From contig JBAYJY010000032.1 of assembly GCA_041664945.1 (NCBI GenBank), forward strand, positions 1 through 34,195: DNA of 34,195 nt, given 5' to 3'. The DNA is from JBAYJY01 sp041664945. GTDB taxonomy: Bacteria; UBP15; UBA6099. This document shows positions 16,652 through 24,412 of the stretch, piece after piece. The position numbers were made by a program, and so were the translations under genes. Under the pieces are notes generated by a model. It worked only from the letters and a program-made list of their open reading frames with translations, did not search any database and was not told the DNA's origin. The stretch's first letter is position 1. Every line of letters begins with the position of its first letter.

Positions 16652-17593
16652 TCACGGTTTTTGAAAAATGATTTGCATGTTCGATGTTTTCGACGTGGCG
16701 ATCATCTGCGCCCAATCAATAATTACGGCGCATAACATAAGCGGCGGGTTTAGATGGTTGATGCGCCTGACTATCGCCTTCGGCCATCCCCTGTGTTCAA
16801 GCGAATGTCTCCACGACTGTATCCAGAATGAAGGCGACAACATGAACCCTGTCGAAAAATGAGACAGCCCCGCGGTCCGGGCGGCCTCAATGAGCGTGGC
16901 GGGATTAAATATCGTCCAGTGCCGGGGGAAATGATAGCCGCCCCAAAACTTTGACCGGTATCTCCTCGCGTCCCAAGAGTCAAAATTCGGCGTCTCGATT
17001 ATGAGAAAACCGTTTTTCCGCAACAGTCTCGATGCGGCGGCGATAGCCTCCTTCGGCGTTTCAAGATGCTCGATAGTCTGTTTCATGAAAATGAGATCAA
17101 AGCTTCCCGCCGGAAGGTTTATCTCCTCGAAGCGGCCGGGCGCAACCTTGAACCCTCGCTTCTCAAGCTCGGCTGTAACCTGTTCATTAAAATCATTCCC
17201 CCAAAGCCGCCAGCCGGGCGGCCCGTATCGCCGCATGTTTTCGAGAAAACCCGGGCCTCCGCATCCTGCGTCAAGCGCATCCGCCTCGTTCGGAACAAGA
17301 GCCGCTATTTTTTTTATGCGGCCGCCTTCCATCCGGTTTCTCACCCTTAGCGTCAGGTTCTGTTTGTCAAAGTGGTATGGAGCGTATTCAGGCGGATAGA
17401 TTCGATTCAATTCCGAAATATCCGGCCTCGGGTTTAGATATAAGACGCCACACTTGAGGCATTTGCCGAAATGATACTCCTGCGTTGACGTGTGATATTC
17501 GAAATCTATGCCGGCGGCAATTTCCTCAAAGCTGTCGCCGCCGCACATGGGGCAGCAGACTTCATGCGTTTTTATGTCCTCATTATCTGCCAT
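16652..17593 (-). CDS. Zinc-ribbon SAM-dependent methyltransferase
   Basis: 313 residues. The N-terminus has a zinc-ribbon-like pair, Cys14-x2-Cys17 and Cys45-x2-Cys48 ('CCPMCGG' and 'CLKCGVLYLNPRP'). The SAM fold follows: 'ADALDAGCGGPGFL' (motif I, about 104-117), 'FDLIFMKQTIEHL' and 'LRKNGFLIIETPNFDSW'. This combination of a ribbon and Methyltransf_23-type domain is common in surface-polysaccharide clusters, where such enzymes methylate sugars or glycan ends. The exact acceptor is unknown. It follows the SPASM radical SAM gene by 16 bp and is surely in the same operon. Confidence 0.88.
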   Translation of the reverse strand: MADNEDIKTHEVCCPMCGGDSFEEIAAGIDFEYHTSTQEYHFGKCLKCGVLYLNPRPDISELNRIYPPEYAPYHFDKQNLTLRVRNRMEGGRIKKIAALVPNEADALDAGCGGPGFLENMRRYGPPGWRLWGNDFNEQVTAELEKRGFKVAPGRFEEINLPAGSFDLIFMKQTIEHLETPKEAIAAASRLLRKNGFLIIETPNFDSWDARRYRSKFWGGYHFPRHWTIFNPATLIEAARTAGLSHFSTGFMLSPSFWIQSWRHSLEHRGWPKAIVRRINHLNPPLMLCAVIIDWAQMIATSKTSNMQIIFQKP

Positions 17594-17609
17594 TGTTTGA
17601 ACGATCCGT

Positions 17610-18698
17610 TTATTTCGCGCCGCCGTTCAGCTCGCCGACTATCCAATCGACCTTGTTATAAGGCATTGGCAATTGTCCAGCGTAGTTGCTGTAACATTCG
17701 CATTTCGCTATGAATTCCCGGTCTTCGGCCGCCAAACATATCTGCGGATATCCTTTGAATACTTTGACTCCGAGTCCTCTTTTGCGTATTTTCGAGACGT
17801 GTTCTTCTCTGACATTGCCGAATGAAATCTGGATGAAAGGACAAGGCATGACATCGCCGTAAGCGGTCAGGTAAAGCTTTTCCTTGATGGCGCTGCAACC
17901 CCACCGGAAATAGTTGCTGCTGAAATCGGTGCGGCAGCATGGATGCTCGGCCATGAGATTCTCCATGTAAATTCTGTCCTCGGGCGTGAGCAGGAACGAT
18001 GTGTTTTCCTGCCAGTTGCCGGCCGGCACCGCAAGATTGAAATTGACCCAAATTCCCTTTTTCTCCGCAATTTCAATTACTCTCATCAAGCCTTCGCTTT
18101 TGAGATTGTTGTGCGACAGGCATGTGCTTATCGAAGTCCTGAATCCGAGCGATGCGGCCAGATCAAGCGCCGCCATCGCCTTGTCAAATGCGCCCTTTGT
18201 GCGGCGGAACGCGTCGTGTTCCTCCGGTATGCCGGAGTCTATGCTGACGCAGAAAATATCGACTCCGGCCTTTTTCAGCGCGACAAGTTTCTCATGCGTG
18301 GCAAGCTGGCCGTTCGTCTGCACGCTCACCGTGCAGCGCGACGGCTTGAAAGCCCTTATCACATCCGGAAGGTCATCGCGCAGAAGCGGCTCTCCGCCGG
18401 TAAAATGAAAGACGAGGCATCCTTCGCGCCTGAGCGTTTTGGCGATTCGGCCGTACTCTTCCGCCGTCAGTTGCGGTTTGTCTTTCTGTTTGAGGGAAAC
18501 CGCCGAGCAGTGTTCGCATGTCATATTGCAGGAGTAGTCAAAAGCGATATCCATGAATCTCAAAGGAGTCTGCTTCAAAACGAGAACCCTGAAATACGCC
18601 GCGGCAAGGCGCATCAGAAAAACCGGTTTATGCAATATCATCCTGCTCAGAAAAAGCGCGTTCTGAAGCCTTATGGATGTCATGTTGTGTTTCGGCAT
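17610..18698 (-). CDS. Radical SAM protein with SPASM-like C-terminus
   Basis: 362 residues. The radical SAM cluster motif is Cys57-x3-Cys61-x2-Cys64 ('SCNMTCEHC'), followed by 'FTGGEPLLRDDL' (the SAM-binding GGE motif) and 'VSIDSGIPEEHDAFR'. The C-terminal third is rich in cysteine ('PCCRTDF', 'RWGCSAIKEK', 'DVMPCPF', 'PQICLAA', 'AKCECYSN'), as in SPASM/Twitch domains that hold extra iron-sulfur clusters. Relatives modify peptides (sactipeptide and PQQ-type maturases) or small molecules, and many unassigned ones lie in glycan loci. No short precursor-peptide gene was seen nearby. It has no B12 domain and so differs from the four plus-strand radical SAM enzymes. Within its operon it lies between a GT-C enzyme and methyltransferases. 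Confidence 0.88.
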   Translation of the reverse strand: MPKHNMTSIRLQNALFLSRMILHKPVFLMRLAAAYFRVLVLKQTPLRFMDIAFDYSCNMTCEHCSAVSLKQKDKPQLTAEEYGRIAKTLRREGCLVFHFTGGEPLLRDDLPDVIRAFKPSRCTVSVQTNGQLATHEKLVALKKAGVDIFCVSIDSGIPEEHDAFRRTKGAFDKAMAALDLAASLGFRTSISTCLSHNNLKSEGLMRVIEIAEKKGIWVNFNLAVPAGNWQENTSFLLTPEDRIYMENLMAEHPCCRTDFSSNYFRWGCSAIKEKLYLTAYGDVMPCPFIQISFGNVREEHVSKIRKRGLGVKVFKGYPQICLAAEDREFIAKCECYSNYAGQLPMPYNKVDWIVGELNGGAK

Positions 18699-18799
18699 AT
18701 TTCTTTCCCGCTAATAACGACAACGATCATGGCTGATACATTAATGCCGCCGCGCCATTGTTAAATCCAACGCAATTTTTGCGTTCCGTTCGTGAACGC

Positions 18800-20380
18800 C
18801 TATCGCTGAACCTTCCCGTTTCTTCTCTTGCAGTTCCATTCCAGAAAATAATCAACTGCCGCGACCGCCGCGATCAGCTCGAAAAGAATCGTGTGGTAGA
18901 TGTATCGGGGCAGAGATTCGTTGAAAACGCTTGTTATAGCCACCTGATAGGCGACGATAAGAAACATGAGTAGATACATCCACCGGTTTTTCGAGCGCAA
19001 AAACGCCGGCAGCCCGGCGCACATCAGCATAAAAACGATAGGGCGAAAAGCATGGAACATAACGCCCCAGATATTGGAAAACAAATATTGAATTTTATCC
19101 GTGAACCTGCCGAGCATGCGAAACGACAACTCATTATAGAAATTTTTCGGCAGCCCGCTCAAACCGTAGTCCGGGCCGAGAATCGGATTGTTCGCGGAGA
19201 AAACCTGCGGCGGAGCGACCACGCTGCGCGCCGTGGGGTCGACCGCGTATGTCGAACACATCGGTTGCGTGATCGTCAGCCCCGTCAGATTCGTGTACAT
19301 AAATCTTATGCCGACGGATGGGTGCGCCCGCAGAGTTTCCAGCGACACGCGCAAAAAAAGCTTGTCGGCGGCCTCGGGTCCCAGCCGTTTGTTCAATGTG
19401 TCCCATAAAAACTTGAAATATATCCTCGACGGAGACTCTGCGATGAATTTTACAAACGCCTCCTTGTCGTCCCCGAAACGCCGGAAAAAATAGTCGGCGC
19501 GCATGGAGTCAACAAGGGTTTCGCGCATGAACACTTCCTCTGCGTCGGTCTGCTTTGAAATCGCCAGCGTTTTTCGCAGCAACTCCGCGCTCGCGGGACC
19601 GTTTTGCTCTTGAACGGCGCCTTGGCTCGCCAGATAGACATTGAAAAACAATGCCGTCCCGGTTAATGACGGGTATGCGGCGCCGGCCTTTCCACCGTTG
19701 TTCCCGATGTTCATGGCGAGCGCTACGCAGGCCGCCGTCAGGAAAACGCTCGCGGCTATGTGTATGAACGCTTTCGGGCGCGCCATCACAGTCACTCCGA
19801 GATAAATAACGAACAGCAGTTTTGCGGAAGGGCGAACAAGGATCATCAGGAAAATCACCAGAGACATTATGTATATATGTCGCGCTTTTCCGGTCGTCAG
19901 ATATGCCGCAAAACAGTACGCCCCCAACAGCATGAGAAATATCGACACTTGTTCGGTCATCACGCTTTTCATGCATATAAACGGAATCAGCGAGACGGCC
20001 GACAACATGGCGCTCCAGATTGCAGTTGTCCGGTTAACGCGCGCGCCGATGCCATAGATCATCTGCGGGATCAACAATCCCATTAGGGTCTGAACTAATA
20101 TCAGAAGTTTGAACGTTCCCAGACCGACAACACCGGTGAGCAGCATCATCAGCGGGTAGCCCGGAGGCCGGATGAATGACTTGAACAGCGGATCGTGCGA
20201 CCCTCCGCCCACTAATTCCATCGCGCGCTCTAAATACGAACGGCTGTCGCTGGTGAAATATACCGGAAACACGAACATCACAATCAATGCCGCAGCCACG
20301 CTGACCGCTAAGATTAGCTTCCTGTCCGCAATGCCGCCGTTCGCTGTTTCTTCCTCATTCCATCGAAAAATGCCCGCCAT
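18800..20380 (-). CDS. GT-C family (PMT/ArnT-like) membrane glycosyltransferase
   Basis: 526 residues with 10 or more transmembrane segments. After TM1 the first extracytoplasmic loop carries 'YFTSDSRSYLERA' (Asp45 the likely catalytic acid) and 'FIRPPGYPLMML', the hallmark of GT39/GT83-like enzymes such as protein O-mannosyltransferases and ArnT. They take a sugar from a polyprenyl-phosphate donor and transfer it to a lipid, glycan or protein outside the cytoplasmic membrane. The GT2 enzyme at the end of the same operon is the natural maker of such a donor. AAGG precedes the ATG. It is the first gene of the operon and its promoter should lie in 20381-20520, though I see no clear boxes on that strand. 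Confidence 0.82.
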   Translation of the reverse strand: MAGIFRWNEEETANGGIADRKLILAVSVAAALIVMFVFPVYFTSDSRSYLERAMELVGGGSHDPLFKSFIRPPGYPLMMLLTGVVGLGTFKLLILVQTLMGLLIPQMIYGIGARVNRTTAIWSAMLSAVSLIPFICMKSVMTEQVSIFLMLLGAYCFAAYLTTGKARHIYIMSLVIFLMILVRPSAKLLFVIYLGVTVMARPKAFIHIAASVFLTAACVALAMNIGNNGGKAGAAYPSLTGTALFFNVYLASQGAVQEQNGPASAELLRKTLAISKQTDAEEVFMRETLVDSMRADYFFRRFGDDKEAFVKFIAESPSRIYFKFLWDTLNKRLGPEAADKLFLRVSLETLRAHPSVGIRFMYTNLTGLTITQPMCSTYAVDPTARSVVAPPQVFSANNPILGPDYGLSGLPKNFYNELSFRMLGRFTDKIQYLFSNIWGVMFHAFRPIVFMLMCAGLPAFLRSKNRWMYLLMFLIVAYQVAITSVFNESLPRYIYHTILFELIAAVAAVDYFLEWNCKRRNGKVQR

Positions 20381-20754
20381 TATTCAAACCTTTTTTGCGC
20401 TTTTTTGCTGCTGAAACGATAAACGAAAATAGCTTTAAAAACAAGCTTCGTTCTGGCGGCCGGCCCGTTTAACTCACATTTTTCCTCTCAAAACAAACTG
20501 TTTCCTCATGAATATGGAGTATAATTGACCGGTGTCCGCCGGTTTTCGATAATTTTTCACTGGCGGCCGCCCGGCTCCCGGAAATTGAGAAACGAACGGA
20601 GACGAGTCAGCGGTTTATTCGGGACATATCTGTTAAAAAGCTAAGTGAAATTGTGAGGGAATGGCATTGATTGATAGAAGCCCGCTTTCCCGGCGAAGCG
20701 ATCCGCGCAAATGAAAACAGCGAACTTGAAAGGCGATTATTAACAGCTTGAAAT
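20381..20754 (+). other. Divergent intergenic region and flippase leader
   Basis: This stretch separates the GT-C operon (minus) from the flippase (plus). It holds the 20525-20553 promoter, preceded at 20520-20525 by a second TATAAT whose -35 is poor. From the promoter to the flippase ATG is a leader of roughly 195 nt. It contains two tiny coupled frames, 20661-20714 (17 residues) and 20711-20743 (10 residues), which I do not claim as genes. No known riboswitch is recognised. Confidence 0.45.
20525..20553 (+). promoter_or_regulatory. Sigma70-type promoter for the flippase gene
   Basis: TTGACC (20525-20530) and GATAAT (20548-20553) are exactly 17 bp apart, five of six matches in each box. Transcription would start near 20560 and leave a leader of roughly 195 nt before the flippase ATG. 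Confidence 0.7.
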
Positions 20755-22269
20755 ATGTCTAAACTTAAGCGGAATATTATTTACAACATAGCCGGCCAAT
20801 GCTCAATAATCGTATTAAGCGTTTTTACTTATAAGCAGATTTTCGAAAAGATAGGCAGCGATGTATTCGGGATTATTCAATTCACGGTTCTGATAAATCT
20901 TATATCGATAGAGGTTTTTGAACTGGGCATCAACAGGACCGCGGCAAGGGAGATATCCGCATATTACAAATCCGACCCTCAGTATATTAAAGGGCTCATC
21001 CGCACCGCCTCCCTGTTCTATTGGGCCGTGTTTATCGCGCTCTCGGCGGCATTATTTATGCTCGCGCCGTCAATAATTGACAAATGGGTTCACATCAAGA
21101 CGCTGGACAGGAACTCGGCCATATTCATGCTCCGCGTAATGGGCATTACCTCGCTTCTGGTTTTGCCGAACGCTTTATTTAAAAGCATCCTCGGGGGCAT
21201 CCAGAGAATGGAATTCCAGAATGCCGTTGAAATCATAATAAGCTTGTTTCAACAATTGGGCTTGATCTATGTCTTGATTTTAACCGGTGACCTGATGAAA
21301 GTAATCTATTGGTATGCCGGTTGTTTTATCGCAAAAACAATTATTTTCTTCCTGATAAGCGCGCGTTTCTTTTCGTTTCATTCATTGCTGCCCGGGTTTT
21401 CTCCCGAGGCTGTTAAAAGAAACTATCGTTTCGCTCTGAACCTGACCGCTATCAATTTAACATCCGTGTTTCAGCAGAACGGCGACAAATTCATCCTTAG
21501 CAAACTTCAACCGATTTCAGTAATGGGCTATTACAATTTCGCGGCGAACAACATCGAGCGCGCGAAGCTCATAACAAACGCCATCTCACAGGCGGCATAT
21601 CCCTCCTTCTCGGAAATATTCGCTACCGGCAACCACGAAAAGATATTAACGCAATACAGAAAGCTTCAGGAACTAAGCTGTTATACGCTGGCGCCTTTAG
21701 TGGCGACGATTCCTTTTGCGATTTTGCCGGTTTTTTCATACATGTTCGGCGCTGAAGTCGCGAAATCCATGTTTTTGCCCTCTACCTTGCTCGCCGTCGC
21801 TTTAATTATGGGCGGAACTCTTAACGTGCCGAACGTTTTCGCTTTAGCCGTCGGGAAACCGCAAATAGCCGCAAGACTGAACTTTTACGCCCTGTTTACA
21901 ATATTGCCTCTAACGGTATTTTTAATCTATTACTTCGGACTGATTGGGGCGGGGCTTTCAAACGTGTTCTACTGGTCGTTTGCTTATGTATATGGGATGC
22001 CCCGTATCTGCAGGCAATGCCTGCTAATTCCTGTTTGGGAATGGTACTGGCACGTTTTCAGAATATTCCTGCTTATCGGTCTGACATACGGCGTCGCGTG
22101 GTTTGCGCAAAGCGCGGCAGGCGGCAGTTCGATAGTATCGCTTGCCGCGGGCTACATAGCCGCCACAATCGCCTACTCCGCAATCGCCTATTTCATGATA
22201 TGCGATGAATTAAAAGAAGAGATTAAAACCCATCTCGCCAAATTGAAATTCAGAGCCGCCCACCGATAA
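20755..22269 (+). CDS. Polysaccharide flippase (Wzx/MATE-like, MOP superfamily)
   Basis: 504 residues with about 12-14 hydrophobic helices from end to end. The N-terminus 'MSKLKRNIIYNIAGQ' and 'FGIIQFTVLINLISIEVFELGINRTAAREIS' are typical of polysaccharide biosynthesis (Polysacc_synt) exporters. The family moves undecaprenyl-linked oligosaccharides across the inner membrane, which is what the surrounding glycosyltransferases and methyltransferases would need. The ATG has no ribosome-binding site at the right distance; it follows a mini-frame ending at 20743, so it may be coupled, or translated with a weak signal. An AAACCGC/GCGGTTT inverted repeat (22268-22293) starts at its stop codon without a T-tract. 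Base composition is lower in GC than in the radical SAM genes. Confidence 0.9.
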   Translation: MSKLKRNIIYNIAGQCSIIVLSVFTYKQIFEKIGSDVFGIIQFTVLINLISIEVFELGINRTAAREISAYYKSDPQYIKGLIRTASLFYWAVFIALSAALFMLAPSIIDKWVHIKTLDRNSAIFMLRVMGITSLLVLPNALFKSILGGIQRMEFQNAVEIIISLFQQLGLIYVLILTGDLMKVIYWYAGCFIAKTIIFFLISARFFSFHSLLPGFSPEAVKRNYRFALNLTAINLTSVFQQNGDKFILSKLQPISVMGYYNFAANNIERAKLITNAISQAAYPSFSEIFATGNHEKILTQYRKLQELSCYTLAPLVATIPFAILPVFSYMFGAEVAKSMFLPSTLLAVALIMGGTLNVPNVFALAVGKPQIAARLNFYALFTILPLTVFLIYYFGLIGAGLSNVFYWSFAYVYGMPRICRQCLLIPVWEWYWHVFRIFLLIGLTYGVAWFAQSAAGGSSIVSLAAGYIAATIAYSAIAYFMICDELKEEIKTHLAKLKFRAAHR

Positions 22270-22326
22270 ACCGCGCAACTCTGAAAGCGGTTTGCAATGC
22301 TCCAAATAATCGCTCCGAATCCGGGA

Positions 22327-22995
22327 TTACTTTTCCTCGACCGGTATTATCGTGATCCGGCCTTCCGGAGAGTCGATATTCTTCTTGCTGTATCGCGCGT
22401 TTTCCAGAACGATGTCGCCGATCGGCTTCCCCTCTTCGGAGACGATCTTGCCCTCCCGGAACTCTTTCATTCCGCCGCCGCCGCCGCAAAGAAACTCTGT
22501 CGCCGCCACTGCGTATTCCTTATCCGGCGCAAGCGCTTTTCCGCCAACTGTGATTCCGGACACACGCTTGGACGCCGGCTTGTTCAAATCACACGTGAAT
22601 TCGATCCCCGCGACCTGCAGAAATGTCGAAGACCGCCTCGGAAGGAGCGAACAGCTCTTTTCGAGCGCTCGCCTCAGCGCATCGCCCTTGAGTTTCACCA
22701 CAACTACGATATCCGTGTCGAACGGAACTATCGCCGCCACTGTTTTCTCTGTTATTTTCTCGGGCAGATCGGTGTATCCGAGCGCGCCGCCGTTAACCAG
22801 CGCTATATCCGCCCCGAGCGCCGCCTTCATTGCATCCGCTACAACATCGCCGATGTATGTTTCGCCCAATTCAGACTGATTGACAATTTCTTCTTCTGTG
22901 TCTGCCGCAAACGCCGGTATCACAACCTTTACGAGCGTTATCGCCAAAGACAGCATGATTATGAATAATCCTGTTCCTATCAATCCTCTTTTCAT
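22327..22995 (-). CDS. Exported stand-alone 5'-nucleotidase C-terminal-domain protein
   Basis: 222 residues. A signal peptide (hydrophobic 6-28, ending 'PAFAAD') is followed by a single 5_nucleotid_C-like domain: 'GDVVADAMKAALGADIALVNGG', 'IVPFDTDIVVVVKLKGDALRRALE' and 'VAATEFLCGGGGGMKEF'. The metallophosphoesterase domain that normally precedes it and holds the metals is absent. Two motif positions are also altered: the Arg of the family's NGGGIR is missing (NGGALG), and the Asp of GGDG is Gly (GGGGG). It is therefore unlikely to hydrolyse nucleotides and may bind a ligand or partner. It is probably a complete gene and not a remnant, since it has its own signal peptide and a GAGG nine bases before the ATG. 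Confidence 0.8.
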   Translation of the reverse strand: MKRGLIGTGLFIIMLSLAITLVKVVIPAFAADTEEEIVNQSELGETYIGDVVADAMKAALGADIALVNGGALGYTDLPEKITEKTVAAIVPFDTDIVVVVKLKGDALRRALEKSCSLLPRRSSTFLQVAGIEFTCDLNKPASKRVSGITVGGKALAPDKEYAVAATEFLCGGGGGMKEFREGKIVSEEGKPIGDIVLENARYSKKNIDSPEGRITIIPVEEK

Positions 22996-23046
22996 TTCAA
23001 CTCGCCTCTTTCCTTCTTACCGCTTAACTTCTACACTTCATTAAAC

Positions 23047-23069
23047 AGACAAAACGCATTGTTTTGCCT
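23047..23069 (-). terminator. Hairpin downstream of prfB
   Basis: A 9-bp stem (arms 23047-23055 and 23061-23069, one G-U pair in RNA) with a 5-nt loop lies 105 bp after the prfB stop. On the minus strand the stem is followed only by a short T-rich run (GTTTAATG), so it is a weak terminator or attenuator ahead of the 22995 gene. Confidence 0.4.
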
Positions 23070-23174
23070 GCTTTTATAATATCCATATAATAATGAAAAT
23101 AATGCAAAGCGACTTACAGTTTCCGCCCTGTCTCACAATTATTCCGGATTCGTCAATAGGAATTGAATCCGGAC

Positions 23175-24342
23175 TTACTCGTCCTCGTCAACGCCTTTGC
23201 CGCTGTCTGCCGGCTTCGATATCCGTCCGGCCTCCATTTGGAGAAAAGTCCAGATGAAATCGTCGATTTCTCCGTCCATGACCGCCTGAATATTGCCTGT
23301 TTCGTGCCGCGTTCGGAGGTCTTTTACCATTGTGTAAGGCTGAAATACGTAGGACCTTATCTGGCTGCCCCACGCAATGTCTTTCAGTTCGCCCTGAATT
23401 TCACTGACTTTTTCCGCCTGCTGGCGGCGCCGCAACTCGAACAGCCGCGACCGCAAAACCCTCATCGCGCTTTCCTTATTCTTGAACTGCGACCGCTCGT
23501 TCTGGCACTGCACCACAATGTTGGTCGGTATGTGCGTGATCCGGATCGCCGACGATGTCTTGTTAACGTGCTGGCCGCCCGCGCCGGACGAACGGTATGT
23601 GTCTATCTTCAGATCGTCCATGTCGATTTCCACTTCGACATCGCTTTCGATTTCTGGAATAGCTTCCACGGCGGCGAACGATGTGTGGCGGCGGGCGTTC
23701 GCGTCGAACGGCGAGATGCGCACCAGCCGGTGTATGCCCTTTTCCGCCCTTAGCATTCCGTAAGCATTCATGCCGTTAACTTCAAGGACAACGCTCTTGA
23801 GGCCGGCTTCCTCGCCGGGCATGTCGTCTATAATTCGCGCTTCGAACCCGCGGCGTTCCATCCAGCGCAGATACATCCGGAGCAGCATCTCGCACCAGTC
23901 CTGCGCTTCCGTGCCGCCTGCCCCTGCATGGATCGTGAAAACGCAGTTGCTCCGGTCGTACTCGCCGGAAAGCAGCGTCTCGATCTCATAGGCGCGCACA
24001 TCTTTTTCGAGGGTTTTGAAATCGGCTACTATTTCGGCGACCGTCGCTTCGTCGCCCTCTTCTATAGCCATCTCGGCCATCGTCAGCGCGTCCTCGACGC
24101 GGCCCGTGATCATCAGCCATTTATCGAGCTTGTCCTTCTTGTGGGCTCGCTCGCTGTTAACCGTCTGGGCGCGCTTCTGGTCCTCCCAGAACGACGCCTT
24201 CGACATCTCTTTTTCCGCTTCTTCTATCTCCGCTTTTAGTCTTTCTACGTCAAAGATACCCCCGCATGGCTTCTACCTTCGCCTGCAACTGCTTCAAATC
24301 GTCAATAACCACTGCTTCAATAATCGCCATCTTCTTCTCCAT
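23175..24342 (-). CDS. prfB: Peptide chain release factor 2 (programmed +1 frameshift)
   Basis: RF2 ends translation at UGA and UAA. The second reading frame encodes 343 residues from 24206, with the UGA-reading tripeptide 'SPF' and the peptidyl-tRNA hydrolysis motif 'GAGGQHVNKT'. The true gene starts upstream in another frame at ATG 24342 or 24330 (the latter has a GGAG at good spacing). It reads about 26-30 codons to an in-frame UGA at 24252-24250, and slips +1 at CUU-UGA-C. The joined protein is about 384-388 residues, near the family's usual ~365. When RF2 is low the ribosome slips and makes more RF2. It follows secA by 70 bp in the same direction, an order also known in Bacillus. Confidence 0.96.
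24250..24264 (-). promoter_or_regulatory. RF2 programmed frameshift site
   Basis: On the minus strand the codons read CGG-GGG-TAT-CTT-TGA followed by C. This matches the conserved bacterial RF2 site: an SD-like G-rich run, then CUU slipping onto UUG past a UGA with the poor context UGAC. It couples prfB expression to RF2 level. Confidence 0.95.
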
Positions 24343-24412
24343 CTAATACATCGGCGCTTCGTTTCCGGCGCCGGCGCGCTTTATGCGTTGATTCGTTCCC
24401 CTATTAAATAGG

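Noticed and set aside
20661..20743. Two mini-frames (17 and 10 residues) before the flippase
   Set aside because: They are too short, without a properly spaced ribosome-binding site or recognisable motif. They are mentioned as a possible leader but not called as genes.
22268..22293. AAACCGC/GCGGTTT hairpin at the flippase stop as a terminator
   Set aside because: The stem is short and has no T-run on either strand. It starts inside the stop codon.
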